Assembly: GCF_024300825.1 (NCBI RefSeq)
Contig: NZ_CP101323.1
Location: 2,666,001-2,730,000 of the forward strand
Reading direction: 5' to 3'
DNA from: Natronomonas gomsonensis
GTDB taxonomy: Archaea; Halobacteriota; Halobacteria; Halobacteriales; Haloarculaceae
Length of the DNA stretch: 64,000 bases
The notes under the pieces are model-generated. The model worked only from the letters and a program-made list of their open reading frames with translations, had not been told where the DNA came from and made no database searches. Below are positions 33,637 to 41,323 of this stretch, one piece after another; position 1 is the stretch's first letter; each line of letters opens with the position of its first letter. The translations under genes were made by a program, and so were the position numbers.

Positions 33637-34137
33637 TTATTCCAACAGCGCGTCGACGAGTCGCGTAAAGCGGTCGACGAGGCGCTCGGGGAGCCGCGGG
33701 TCGGCGGTGTCCAGCAGTTCGGCGGTCCGGTCGGCGTCGACGACGGCGAGTTGGTGGCCGTCGTGGCGCTTCTCGATTAAGCCGGCTTCGGCGAGTCGCT
33801 CGGTGTGCCACGAGAGCGTGCTGCGGGCGATGCCGACCGATTCGGCGATGTCGACGGGTCGACTCGGTCCCTCGTCGAGCAGCGCCGCGACGATTTCGGC
33901 GCTCGTCTCCCGGCGCAACAGCGCCAGTGCCGCCCGCTCCCACTCGTCGTACTCCGGCGGGTAGTAGTGGGTCCTACCGAACAGTTCGTCGGTGACGACG
34001 GCGCTGCGGCGCCGGAGTTTTCGGACGTGATACTGGACCTGCCCGGGTGCGAGGTCCAGCGCCCGGACCAACTCGTTGAAGTGGACACCCGGGTCCTCCC
34101 GGATGTGTCGTTCGATGCTGTCGCGGGTGTCGCTCAC
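33637..34137 (-). CDS. Two-winged-helix transcription regulator
   Basis: This 166-residue protein has two winged-helix segments. The first is at about residues 3-45 (SIERHIREDPGVHFNELV, then GQVQYHVRKLRR). The second is at about 80-130 (ETSAEIVAALLDEGPSRPVDIAE, then STLSWHTERLAEAGLIEK). The paired arrangement is typical of haloarchaeal regulators with an ArsR/MarR flavour. It starts with GTG at 34137, whose TG forms a TGA stop for the upstream membrane-protein gene, a four-base coupling overlap. The two products therefore probably work together, perhaps a membrane sensor and its regulator; this is inferred from linkage. Confidence 0.8.
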   Translation of the reverse strand: MSDTRDSIERHIREDPGVHFNELVRALDLAPGQVQYHVRKLRRRSAVVTDELFGRTHYYPPEYDEWERAALALLRRETSAEIVAALLDEGPSRPVDIAESVGIARSTLSWHTERLAEAGLIEKRHDGHQLAVVDADRTAELLDTADPRLPERLVDRFTRLVDALLE

Positions 34138-34439
34138 CGTATCCCACCTCCGATGGGGTCTCGGACGGTGTGTGCCGACAGCACGGCGGCAATGACGAGT
34201 GCGGCCATCACGATGTCGAGTCCGTGTTCCAGCAGGTGATGTACTTCCAGCGATAGCCCGCCGGTCATGTATCCGACGCCGGTCACTGCGCGGACGAAAA
34301 GTGCCGCGAGCGCGAGCGCGACAAGCAGATACGGCCACGAGCGCCGCTGGACGAACGCGGCGAGGCCGACGCCGAGGATGCCAGCGGCACTCACCGTCCC
34401 GAACGCCAGCAAAACGCCGAGTATCAGTGTGTAAGCCAT
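34134..34439 (-). CDS. Small membrane protein coupled to the regulator
   Basis: This 101-residue protein has three predicted TM helices (about residues 3-27, 34-57 and 70-92) with a His-Glu motif EVHHLLEHGLDI in the third loop/helix. It resembles a haloarchaeal family often placed next to HTH regulators, which I recall as DUF7471-like. The stop overlaps the GTG of the regulator by four bases. The His pair could bind metal or haem, but that is speculation. The ATG at 34439 (MAYTLIL) is chosen over a start six codons upstream. Confidence 0.65.
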   Translation of the reverse strand: MAYTLILGVLLAFGTVSAAGILGVGLAAFVQRRSWPYLLVALALAALFVRAVTGVGYMTGGLSLEVHHLLEHGLDIVMAALVIAAVLSAHTVRDPIGGGIR

Positions 34440-34594
34440 GGTTTGGGGTACTTCCACCTCGTCTCACGACGGAAGTGAGTTGTCGCCCGACGCTATGGGT
34501 CCGAGTCGAATATGCGTTCCGTCGCGTTCGTCGTTGGACCGTAGCGGTGACTCCCCAGTTCGATTATCAATTAGAATCAGCCGTCACCAATCGC

Positions 34595-34741
34595 TCACAG
34601 CTCGATTTCCTGTTCCTCGTACAGTTCCTCGAAGTCGAGGTCGCGCTCTTGAGCCTGCAGTTCGCGCTCGATTTCGTATTCGCGGCGCTGCTCTCGCTTC
34701 TTTCGTCCTTTCTGCTCGCGGCCTCGCTTCGTATCCGGCAT
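34595..34741 (-). CDS. Highly charged 48-residue protein
   Basis: This very small protein consists of a basic N-terminal half (PDTKRGREQKGRKKREQRR) and an acidic C-terminal half ending in LYEEQEIEL. It is probably one long helix. It has a good TATA element (ATATATG, 34768-34774 on this strand) about 27-33 bases before the ATG at 34741, consistent with a leaderless gene. Function is unknown; similar small charged proteins are conserved in haloarchaea. It is downstream of and on the same strand as the GST-family gene. Confidence 0.65.
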   Translation of the reverse strand: MPDTKRGREQKGRKKREQRREYEIERELQAQERDLDFEELYEEQEIEL

Positions 34742-34767
34742 GGCTATGTGTGGGTATGACACGCACA

Positions 34768-34774
34768 CATATAT
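34768..34774 (-). promoter_or_regulatory. TATA box for the small charged protein
   Basis: CATATAT on the plus strand (ATATATG in the direction of transcription) lies about 27-33 bases before the ATG at 34741. It is one of the best TATA matches in the window and lies inside the spacer after the GST gene. Confidence 0.5.
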
Positions 34775-34824
34775 GCGTAACGCCACCGGCGGAGTCTGCG
34801 CTCAAAAAAACAGGGTTGCCGGCC

Positions 34825-35787
34825 TCAGACCGGGGGTCCGCCGGCGAGGCTGTCGCGGTCGTGCGGTTTCCCGAAGTCGGAGGTCGGCCCCATCGGTACG
34901 ATTCGTTTTGGGCTCACGTCCGGATGGGTGGTGTAGTAGTGTTCCTTGATGTGGTCCATGTGGGTCGTCTCGCCGAATCCCGGCGTCTGATACAAATCAC
35001 GGAGGTACGGCCAGAGGGTGTCGTACTCGCGGACGAGTTTGTGGTTGCACATGAAGTGGGTGTGATACACCTCGTCGAAGCGGACGAGGGTGGTGTACAT
35101 CGCGATGTCCGCCTCGGTGAGGCGGTCGCCGACGAGGTATCGCTGGTCGGACAGCACCGAATCCCAGCGGTCGAGGGCTTCGAACAGCTCGGTGACAGCC
35201 TCGTCGTAGGCCGACTGCGTCTCGGCGAATCCGGTCCGGTAGACGCCGTTGTTGATGGGTTCGTAGATGTCGTCGAGAGCCGAGTCGATGTCTGCTCTGC
35301 GGTCTGCGGGCGCGAGGTCGATGCCGTTGCCCAACTCGGCGAACGCCGTCGTCAGGTTCCGCATTATCTCCCGGGACTCGTTGTTGACGATGGTTTCCTC
35401 CCGTTTGTCCCAGAGTACCGGCACCGTGACGCGGCCGGTGTAGTCGGCATCGGCCTCGACGTACACCTCCCGGAGGTAATCGGAGCCGTGTATCGAGTCG
35501 GTCGTACAGCCGTCCTTCTCGGGGGTGAACTGCCAACCGCCGTCGTCGCGGTAGGGGTCGACCACGTCGACGGAGATAGCGTCCTCCAGACCGAGCAGTT
35601 TTCGTGTGACGAGCGTTCGGTGCGCCCACGGACACGCATAGGAGACGTAGAGATGGTAGCGGCCCGCTTCGACGCCTTCGGCATCGACGCGGTCCCGGAA
35701 CGTCGTGGGTTGGCGCTGGAACGACCCGTCTTCGGCGGTGGGGTCGTACTCGGTTACCCACTCGCCGTCGATGAACTGATTGACCAT
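34825..35787 (-). CDS. Glutathionyl-hydroquinone reductase family protein (YqjG/ECM4-like)
   Basis: This 320-residue protein belongs to the Xi-class glutathione transferase family that reduces glutathionyl-hydroquinones. The N-terminal thioredoxin-fold domain has the catalytic motif YACPWAHRTLV (Cys near residue 52). The segment DGGWQFTPEKDGCTTDSIHG and the C-terminal helical domain with TEADIAMYTTLVRFDEVYHTHFM are family-specific. Haloarchaea use gamma-glutamylcysteine rather than glutathione, so the natural thiol is probably that; this is inferred. The ATG at 35787 (MVNQF) is taken; one two codons upstream is possible. Confidence 0.88.
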   Translation of the reverse strand: MVNQFIDGEWVTEYDPTAEDGSFQRQPTTFRDRVDAEGVEAGRYHLYVSYACPWAHRTLVTRKLLGLEDAISVDVVDPYRDDGGWQFTPEKDGCTTDSIHGSDYLREVYVEADADYTGRVTVPVLWDKREETIVNNESREIMRNLTTAFAELGNGIDLAPADRRADIDSALDDIYEPINNGVYRTGFAETQSAYDEAVTELFEALDRWDSVLSDQRYLVGDRLTEADIAMYTTLVRFDEVYHTHFMCNHKLVREYDTLWPYLRDLYQTPGFGETTHMDHIKEHYYTTHPDVSPKRIVPMGPTSDFGKPHDRDSLAGGPPV

Positions 35788-35967
35788 ATCCATTCTTGGT
35801 TCTCTCGGGGGATATGCTTCCGGGCGATGACGGCGGTTGCCGGAATCGGTGACGGTAGAATCGATATCACGTAATTTCGTGGTGGTGGGCAGGGATTCAA
35901 GTCGTTCCGTCGTTGTACGCGAGTGAGGGCCGATGGCCCGAGCGAGCGCTTTTTCATCGACGTTTTA

Positions 35968-36008
35968 CGGGGGTTGAGCGCTCGCCGCAGGCGAGCGCGA
36001 GGCCCCCG
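35968..36008. repeat. Strong inverted repeat in a divergent spacer
   Basis: A stem can form from CGGGGG (35968-35973) with CCCCCG (36003-36008), a symmetric four-base internal loop, then GCGCTCGCC (35978-35986) with GGCGAGCGC (35990-35998) around a GCA loop. An A6 run follows at 36012-36017. The element lies between two divergent genes (35787 and 36062), so it cannot be an ordinary terminator for either. A TATA-like TTTTAC precedes it at 35963-35968. Confidence 0.7.
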
Positions 36009-36032
36009 ACGAAAAAAGGTCGAATCACAACG

Positions 36033-36039
36033 CTATTGA
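36033..36039 (+). promoter_or_regulatory. TATA-like box for the ferredoxin gene
   Basis: CTATTGA is centred about 25 bases before the ATG at 36062, fitting a leaderless ferredoxin transcript. Confidence 0.35.
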
Positions 36040-36061
36040 AGGGCCTTTACTAACATCGAAT

Positions 36062-36646
36062 ATGGTCACGACAGTGGGTATCGTTGGCGGGGCGGTGCTG
36101 ACACTCGCCGCGGTCGTCCTGCACTTCTCGAAGGGCTCGGAGTGGACGCCCCGAGAGGACATCTCCGACGAGGTCATCGAACAGCGGGCCTCGGCGGTCC
36201 CGGAGACGGAGTTCCCCGAACCGGGCAATCGCAGTATCGGCGGTGGCGGTGCGGCCGCCGCGGCGGTCGCTGCCGGCGAGGGTGAAAGCGAGGGCGAACT
36301 CGAAGACGGCGAGGCGGGCGACGACAGTCCGGCCGCCATCCCCGACGACGAAGCGGAAGTGTACGAAATCGAGTACGTGAAGGAAGGCACCACCATCGAG
36401 GTCAAGGAGAACGAAACCGTCCTCGAGGCGGGCGAAGACGAGGGCTGGGACCTCCCCTACGCCTGCCGGGAGGGACAGTGTATCTCCTGTGCCGGCCACA
36501 TCACCGACGGGGGCAACGCCGAAGACTACGTCGAACACCACACCAACCAGATGCTCGGCGAACCCGAACTCGATGACGGCTACACGCTCACCTGCGTCGC
36601 CTACCCCGTTTCGGACTTCTCCATCGAAACCGGCGAATCGCCGTAA
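36062..36646 (+). CDS. Membrane-anchored 2Fe-2S ferredoxin
   Basis: This 194-residue electron carrier has a plant-type 2Fe-2S domain (about residues 98-190) with cluster ligands Cys135, Cys140, Cys143 and Cys178 (YACREGQCISC and LTCVAYP). Unlike the soluble haloarchaeal ferredoxin it has an N-terminal TM helix (about 3-20) and then a long flexible Gly/Ala/Glu linker (about 55-98), so the cluster domain would be tethered to the membrane. This suggests electron delivery to or from a membrane enzyme, for example a respiratory or desaturase partner; the partner is unknown. It is monocistronic. Confidence 0.92.
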   Translation: MVTTVGIVGGAVLTLAAVVLHFSKGSEWTPREDISDEVIEQRASAVPETEFPEPGNRSIGGGGAAAAAVAAGEGESEGELEDGEAGDDSPAAIPDDEAEVYEIEYVKEGTTIEVKENETVLEAGEDEGWDLPYACREGQCISCAGHITDGGNAEDYVEHHTNQMLGEPELDDGYTLTCVAYPVSDFSIETGESP

Positions 36647-36717
36647 CGCTCGGCCTTCTTTGGCCGTCTATTTCCGTTCACAACGGTTACATTGCGGCTT
36701 CGATTATCTGCAATCGA

Positions 36718-36789
36718 GAGCCGTAGCTCAGTAGACAGAGTGCTTGGTTCCGGACCAAGATGTCGCGGGTTCAAATCCCGTCGGGCTCG
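36718..36789 (+). tRNA. tRNA-Arg (anticodon CCG), anomalous
   Basis: The anticodon arm CTTGG-TTCCGGA-CCAAG and the T arm GCGGG-TTCAAAT-CCCGT are intact. The 3' acceptor strand CGGGCTC would need a 5' strand GAGCCCG, but only GAGCCG is present, one base short. The D loop AGTAGACA also lacks the invariant GG. These could be sequencing deletions, natural variation tolerated by the tRNA, or decay of a tRNA gene. The anticodon identity is confident; function is uncertain. CCA is not encoded. Confidence 0.75.
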
Positions 36790-36881
36790 TTCCGTTTCAT
36801 CACGTTCCGAATTGTGCGGATGATGGCTTGGTGTATGCAACCCCATCTTCAATAGATGAATAAGCCCCTTCGTCACATATC

Positions 36882-38141
36882 TCAGCGAGAGTATAAATCA
36901 ACGACGGGATGTCGGAGTCGCCAGATATCCGTCGTGGGGTCGAGGTTATTCGGTTCGCTTCCCCGTTCGGTGAGCAGGCCAACGTGGTAGAGCATCGCTT
37001 TCAGCTGGAACACGGTCGGTGAATGGTAAACGTTGCCGTCAGCGAGCACCGATGTACGGAGCCCACCGTCGGCGTCGAGAGCTCGCGTTCGGACGCTCTC
37101 GGTTCCCCGAAGGAACAGTTCGACTGCGAACGTCGGGTGTGAACGGTGGAGATGCGTGAGAAACTCGGCGAGCGACGGTTCGGTGTTCCCGTCCTCCTGA
37201 AGCGTCTGGAGGGCCTCGACGAGCAACGGCGTCGCCGGATACGCCCAGACGACGCGGCGAGCGAGTTGCCCCCATGCCGGCGCGAGGTCGGTGAACCGTT
37301 TTTGGCTTCTGTACCAGCCGGCGAACTCGGCAAGTGCGTTTTTGACGTTGCCGGAGTGGTCAAGCGCAAACCGGATGACTTCGTCACCGAGTGGAGTGAG
37401 TCGCGGGCCGGCGGCTGTCTCCTCCGTCAGTCCGAGAAACGCGGACCCACGGCGGGCGTCATTGGTCGCGCTGACCACGTCGTACTCGTCCAAGAGGTCC
37501 GCGGTGTCTCCGTCGGCGTAGAGTGCCAGCGGATAGCCAAGGTAGTTTTTCGGGTGATTGAGGCCGAACGACTGGTCGGTGACGCCCTGTGCGCTCGCCT
37601 GAAAACGGATGGCCCGGGTGTCATCATTCGCGCTGTTGCCGACGACTCGCGGCGTCTCCAGTACCTCGACGCGCTTGCCATGGACGGCGAGTAGGCCGAC
37701 GTTGAGTTCGCGTGCGAGCGTCCGGTTCGGTTGGTCGACTGCTGCTGCGGGTACGGCGACGTACGCCGCGTTCGCCTCGCCAAGCCGGTTATGCGCCTGC
37801 ACGATGCCTCGTTCGACGTCGACGGTGCCGTTGGCAGTGTATCCCTTCGCCTCTATGACAACGAGGGGTGGATTCGTCTCGTCCACTCGGTCGACCGAAA
37901 GCAGGTCGTTCTCGAGTTTCCGGACGCCAACGAGGTCGGGGTAGCCGCTCCCGACGCGGACATGATTGAACGGGGCGAGTTGGTCGCGGATTGATTCCGG
38001 GATTTGCTGGCCGTGTAGCCACGTTTGCTGTCCGAACTGCGTGTCGCAGACAGCGTAGGTGCGGTCCTCGTCTGGGTAGGGAAACAGTCGTGCCTTCGCG
38101 GACGCGAGGACCTCCGGTTCCGAGAGGGCAGTTGCGGACAT
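36882..38141 (-). CDS. PD-(D/E)XK nuclease-like protein, possible defence gene
   Basis: This 419-residue cytoplasmic protein is not assigned to a named family by me. An N-terminal nuclease-like core contains SGYPDLVG (Pro68-Asp69), VVIEAKG (Glu97-Ala-Lys99) and a later QAHNRL (Gln115), the layout of the PD-(D/E)XK fold used by restriction enzymes and many defence nucleases. The C-terminal 220 residues are helix-rich with two winged-helix-like stretches (LTEETAAGPRLTPLGDEVIRF and FQLKAMLYHVGLL). Downstream is a tRNA-Arg; upstream is a decayed fragment. No methylase is adjacent, so it is not a standard restriction pair. A TATA-like box (about 38168-38176) fits a leaderless start. Confidence 0.6.
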   Translation of the reverse strand: MSATALSEPEVLASAKARLFPYPDEDRTYAVCDTQFGQQTWLHGQQIPESIRDQLAPFNHVRVGSGYPDLVGVRKLENDLLSVDRVDETNPPLVVIEAKGYTANGTVDVERGIVQAHNRLGEANAAYVAVPAAAVDQPNRTLARELNVGLLAVHGKRVEVLETPRVVGNSANDDTRAIRFQASAQGVTDQSFGLNHPKNYLGYPLALYADGDTADLLDEYDVVSATNDARRGSAFLGLTEETAAGPRLTPLGDEVIRFALDHSGNVKNALAEFAGWYRSQKRFTDLAPAWGQLARRVVWAYPATPLLVEALQTLQEDGNTEPSLAEFLTHLHRSHPTFAVELFLRGTESVRTRALDADGGLRTSVLADGNVYHSPTVFQLKAMLYHVGLLTERGSEPNNLDPTTDIWRLRHPVVDLYSR

Positions 38142-38286
38142 GGGTGGGGATCGCGTGGGTGCGGCAAGAAGTTATGGGGAGCGAGAGTGCGAAACGGGCC
38201 GTCGGATTGGACGGCGTCGAGTTATTCCCCGCTTTGGGACGGAGCGGTACAGGGCGCAGTTTCCGGTGTCCTCGCTCGTTTTCCGT

Positions 38287-38424
38287 CTTCCGCTCTCTCA
38301 GATTGGTTTCGACTCGCCTGCTGTAATCCGCTATGTCGACGATTCGGCCGAACAGTTCTGCGACAGTCTCGATGAACTCCGGGTCGCCGGTCAGGCGAAT
38401 CGTCGAGATGTCCGCCGGGAGCGT
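38287..38424 (-). pseudogene. Fragment of a small haloarchaeal protein
   Basis: This frame carries a protein-like stretch (ADISTIRLTGDPEFIETVAE, then LFGRIVDIADYSRRVETN) with good amphipathic pattern and normal codon use. It has no start codon in frame upstream and runs into unrelated sequence downstream. The 332-base spacer 38142-38473 holds nothing else. I interpret it as a decayed small gene whose ends were lost by frameshift. Which family it came from is not known to me. Confidence 0.45.
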
Positions 38425-38473
38425 GTTCCCGGCGATGTTGCTCGGTTTCTCGACTGCATCACGAGCGTCGGAA

Positions 38474-38956
38474 TCAGTCCTCTGGGTCTTTCGAGGCCAT
38501 CTCTGAGGGAACGCCAGCGTGTCTGATTCCCGTCTGGTTCTGTATCTCGAACCGATACACGTTGACATCCTCCGATTCGCTCGCATCCTTCAGCGCCTCG
38601 GGGCGTTGGATCGGTTCGAGGGCCTCTCCGAGCGATTCCCATTCCCGTTCCGGCACTCGACTGATGGTCCCTTCGAGGCTGACGCTACTCCACATGTGCT
38701 CAGTGTCGGCTGTGTACACCAGGAAACTGGCCGCGGCGGTTTCCTCGGTCAGCAGCGCCTTCTGACTCACGCTCCCCACGACGTAGGTGAAATAGAGGTT
38801 CGTTTCGCCGTCGAACCCGTAGGATAGCGGCACCATGTACGGCAGTCGCTCGGTCGGGAGGCCGAGTACGCCGATTCCCTGCGTTTCGAGGAACTCCCGA
38901 ATCGTCTCCTCGTCCATACGTTCGACGCCGTGGTCGGCGAGTTCGTCAATCGTCAT
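38474..38956 (-). CDS. Pyridoxamine 5'-phosphate oxidase-like flavoprotein
   Basis: This 160-residue split-barrel protein is of the PPOX-like superfamily. It has IGVLGLPTERLPYMVPLSYGF near the N-terminus, FTYVVGSVSQKALLTEETAAASFLV in the middle and WSSVSLEGTISRVPE later, as in FMN- or F420-binding members. It most likely binds FMN and reduces a small molecule; the substrate is unknown. The cofactor cannot be decided by sequence reading. The ATG at 38956 is the first in frame. Confidence 0.82.
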   Translation of the reverse strand: MTIDELADHGVERMDEETIREFLETQGIGVLGLPTERLPYMVPLSYGFDGETNLYFTYVVGSVSQKALLTEETAAASFLVYTADTEHMWSSVSLEGTISRVPEREWESLGEALEPIQRPEALKDASESEDVNVYRFEIQNQTGIRHAGVPSEMASKDPED

Positions 38957-39130
38957 GGGTCACATACGACTCCGTCCTCATTAAATTGGACGGGCGAAAC
39001 GACCGTCTGGGGTCCACGCTGTCGGTGCAGCCGTCGGATACCGGCGTTCGTGGCGGCGTTTTCACGTCCCGTCAGACGCGTGGCCGACTGGTCTTTTTGT
39101 ACGATGCCGTCCAAGCCGGTATTCCACAGT

Positions 39131-39463
39131 ATGCCTCGTGATACGGATGACGGCGAGCGTCCGACATCGGGAACCGACGGTCACGTCCCCGTCGAGGTCA
39201 GCGTCGGTGCCGACACGGACGAACAGCCGTCCGTCGAGTCGAACACGCGCATCGACATCATCGTCGACCGGGAGTCGTACCCGACGGCGCGACTCGACGA
39301 CGGCCGATACGTCGCGTGGTGGTTCACCGCCGACGCTCCCGAACCGGATGCAGCGGTGACAAGCGAGTGGGTGACTGCGCCGACGCGCTTTCTTGCGGCC
39401 GGCACGTTACACGAACTCTGGGAGAACCCCGCGGCCTTCGACTCGCTGACTGCACAGGGATAG
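39131..39463 (+). CDS. Small haloarchaeal protein of unknown function
   Basis: This 110-residue acidic protein has a disordered N-terminal third (RDTDDGERPTSGTDG) and a compact beta-rich C-terminal domain with DIIVDRESYPTARLDDGRYVAWWFT and TRFLAAGTLHELWENP. No cysteine or membrane segment is present. I recognise the style of a conserved haloarchaeal hypothetical protein but no function. A TATA-like TTTTTGTA at 39094-39101 precedes the ATG at 39131 by about 30 bases, supporting this start over longer versions. Confidence 0.6.
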   Translation: MPRDTDDGERPTSGTDGHVPVEVSVGADTDEQPSVESNTRIDIIVDRESYPTARLDDGRYVAWWFTADAPEPDAAVTSEWVTAPTRFLAAGTLHELWENPAAFDSLTAQG

Positions 39464-39490
39464 CGGTGGCCGTTTCGGCGCTTCAGTCGG

Positions 39491-40528
39491 TCACTCCTCG
39501 GTCGTCTCTTTTCCGTCTCCGGTGTCGACCAACCCCAATCCATCGAGAAGTCGGTCGGTGACGACGGCGGCGACGATGTCGACGAGTGTGGTGTCGTCGC
39601 TGTCGTAGTTGGCGAAGATTCCGAGCGGAATCTCCCCGCCGGCCATCTCTCGGTGGCCGCCGGCGCTTCCAACCTCCTCGAAGGTCGTCGCGAGGACGTC
39701 ACCGATGTTGATTCGTGGGTCCGTCGAACGGGCGCTGATGTGAATCGATTCGTCGATAATGCCGAAGACGACGGCGGTTTCGACGCCCTCCAAGGTGGCG
39801 AGGTAGTCGGCGGCTTGCGGGAGGGCATCCCGTTCGGTCGTCCGGCCGACGTGGGTGATGAGGACGGCCCCGCGGACGGTTCGATTGTCGATGGCGTCGG
39901 CGATGGCGTCCACGGTCGCTCCGGTGACCGACGGCGAGGAGAGTTCTCGGAGGAGGCCGCGGTCGGCGTGGTCGTGAAGCTCGGCGGCGGCTTCGTACTC
40001 AGCGCTCGTCGTTCCTCGGAGAAAGCCCAGCGTCTCCCGTCGTATCGCGAACAGTAGCGCGGTCGCAAGGGGCGTGTCGAGTTCCACGTCGAGTTCCTCA
40101 ACGTACTCCGTCAGGATGGTCGCCGTCGCGCCGATGTCCTCGCGGTGGTCGACGAACGTCGCGTCGATGTCGTCGTTCGGGTGGTGGTCGATGACGATGT
40201 CGACATGCGTCCCGTCGGGTACTTCGTTGTTCGACCCCGGGACCGCGTGGTCGACGAACGCGAGCAACGAGTCCTCGGGGCGTTCGGTGATGGCCGCGGC
40301 ATCGAACGGCTTGAGGTCGATTTCGAGAAGATTGACGAACGCACGGTTCTGCTGGTGGCTGATTCGGCCGCTGTAGACGATGCGACGCTCGTCGATACCC
40401 ACGCTGGCAGCGATTCGCCCCAACGCCAACGCGCTCGCGAGACAGTCCGGGTCGGGGTTGTTGTGACAGACGATAGTGAGCTCCGAGGCTCCCGACAGCA
40501 GTTCCCGAAGTGATGCTGCGTTGCTCAT
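39491..40528 (-). CDS. DHH/DHHA1 phosphoesterase (NrnA-like)
   Basis: This 345-residue protein is of the DHH superfamily, Mn-dependent phosphoesterases including oligoribonuclease/pAp phosphatase NrnA and archaeal RecJ-like nucleases. Motif I is CHNNPDPDCLASALAL, motif II is in FVDHAVPG, and the name-giving motif is VIDHHPND. The C-terminal DHHA1 domain ends with EEVGSAGGHREMAGG, whose GGG-H type motif binds substrate. Similar proteins degrade very short RNA or cyclic dinucleotide products. No N-terminal regulatory domain is present. Substrate assignment is by family only. Confidence 0.9.
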   Translation of the reverse strand: MSNAASLRELLSGASELTIVCHNNPDPDCLASALALGRIAASVGIDERRIVYSGRISHQQNRAFVNLLEIDLKPFDAAAITERPEDSLLAFVDHAVPGSNNEVPDGTHVDIVIDHHPNDDIDATFVDHREDIGATATILTEYVEELDVELDTPLATALLFAIRRETLGFLRGTTSAEYEAAAELHDHADRGLLRELSSPSVTGATVDAIADAIDNRTVRGAVLITHVGRTTERDALPQAADYLATLEGVETAVVFGIIDESIHISARSTDPRINIGDVLATTFEEVGSAGGHREMAGGEIPLGIFANYDSDDTTLVDIVAAVVTDRLLDGLGLVDTGDGKETTEE

Positions 40529-40647
40529 CCGTGTCGTCCATCGGGCCGTCGCTACAAGCCTCTGACCCCTGTCCGTGACTCCACGCTGCCAACGGCTAGG
40601 TGAATAATGCCATTTCTTGGTATTGAGTGGTATTTGGTGGTAAGAGT

Positions 40648-40654
40648 TATATAG
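40648..40654 (+). promoter_or_regulatory. TATA box for the coiled-coil protein gene
   Basis: TTATATA lies about 25-31 bases before the ATG at 40679, a near-ideal archaeal promoter. The spacer around it is unusually A/T-rich, and the transcript should be leaderless. Confidence 0.55.
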
Positions 40655-40678
40655 TCGGGACGCGTTAGTTCAATTACA

Positions 40679-41323
40679 ATGAGCCAAAACGACTCCGCGG
40701 TCAGCACGATGTTCAGTTTCCAGCGCAGCACGCTCGAACAGACTCAGAACGCCATCGAATCCGGCGTCGAGTTCCAGCAGAACGTCAACGAGCGTCTCGT
40801 CGAGAGCTTCGACACGACCCGAGAGTTCTCCGAGCGCAGCAGCGACCTCGTCCGCACGGGTGTCGACGCCTACTTCGACGCCGTCGAGTCGGCCGTCCCC
40901 GGCGACCAGGACGTGCTGGCGGACGTTCGTGAGACCCTCGACGAACAGCTCGACGAACTCGAAGCCAACCAGTCGGATGCCTTCGACACCATCGAGGAGA
41001 ACCTCGACGACGGCCACGAGTCTGTCGATGAACTCCTCGAGGACTTCCTCGAAACCCTCGACGAGCAAGTGTCCCAACTGCTCGAGGCCAGCGAGGACCT
41101 CGAAGACCAGACCGTCGACGCCCTCGAAAACCTTCAGGAGTCCATCGAGGACCTCCAGGAGCAACTCGACGAGCGCTCCGAGGAGTTCCAGGACCAACTC
41201 GACGAGCAACTCGACAACATCCAGAACCAACTCGAAGAGCAGGCTGACACGGTCCAACAGCAGATAGAGGACGTCTCCGAGCAGGTCGAGGACGCGACCG
41301 AGAACACCGACCTCACGGCGTAA
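40679..41323 (+). CDS. Long coiled-coil protein, phasin-like
   Basis: This 214-residue, very acidic protein has no cysteine or membrane segment. From about residue 80 to 205 it is almost continuous heptad-type helix, with repeated units such as LDEQLDELE and LQEQLDERSEEFQ. The N-terminal 60 residues form an amphipathic region (FSFQRSTLEQTQNAIESG). The style resembles phasin-like or other surface-binding coiled-coil proteins of polyhydroxyalkanoate granules, but no PHA synthase is nearby, so that role is only one possibility. Its strong TATA box suggests high expression. Confidence 0.6.
   Translation: MSQNDSAVSTMFSFQRSTLEQTQNAIESGVEFQQNVNERLVESFDTTREFSERSSDLVRTGVDAYFDAVESAVPGDQDVLADVRETLDEQLDELEANQSDAFDTIEENLDDGHESVDELLEDFLETLDEQVSQLLEASEDLEDQTVDALENLQESIEDLQEQLDERSEEFQDQLDEQLDNIQNQLEEQADTVQQQIEDVSEQVEDATENTDLTA

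Noticed and set aside
35876-35960. A tRNA-like GGATTCAAG sequence after the GST gene
   Set aside because: It looks like a T loop, but there is no complementary T stem and no acceptor or anticodon arm.
38140-38526. A 128-residue plus-strand ORF in the spacer after the nuclease-like gene
   Set aside because: It is Arg-rich and overlaps the PPOX gene; the minus-strand fragment in the same place looks more like a protein.
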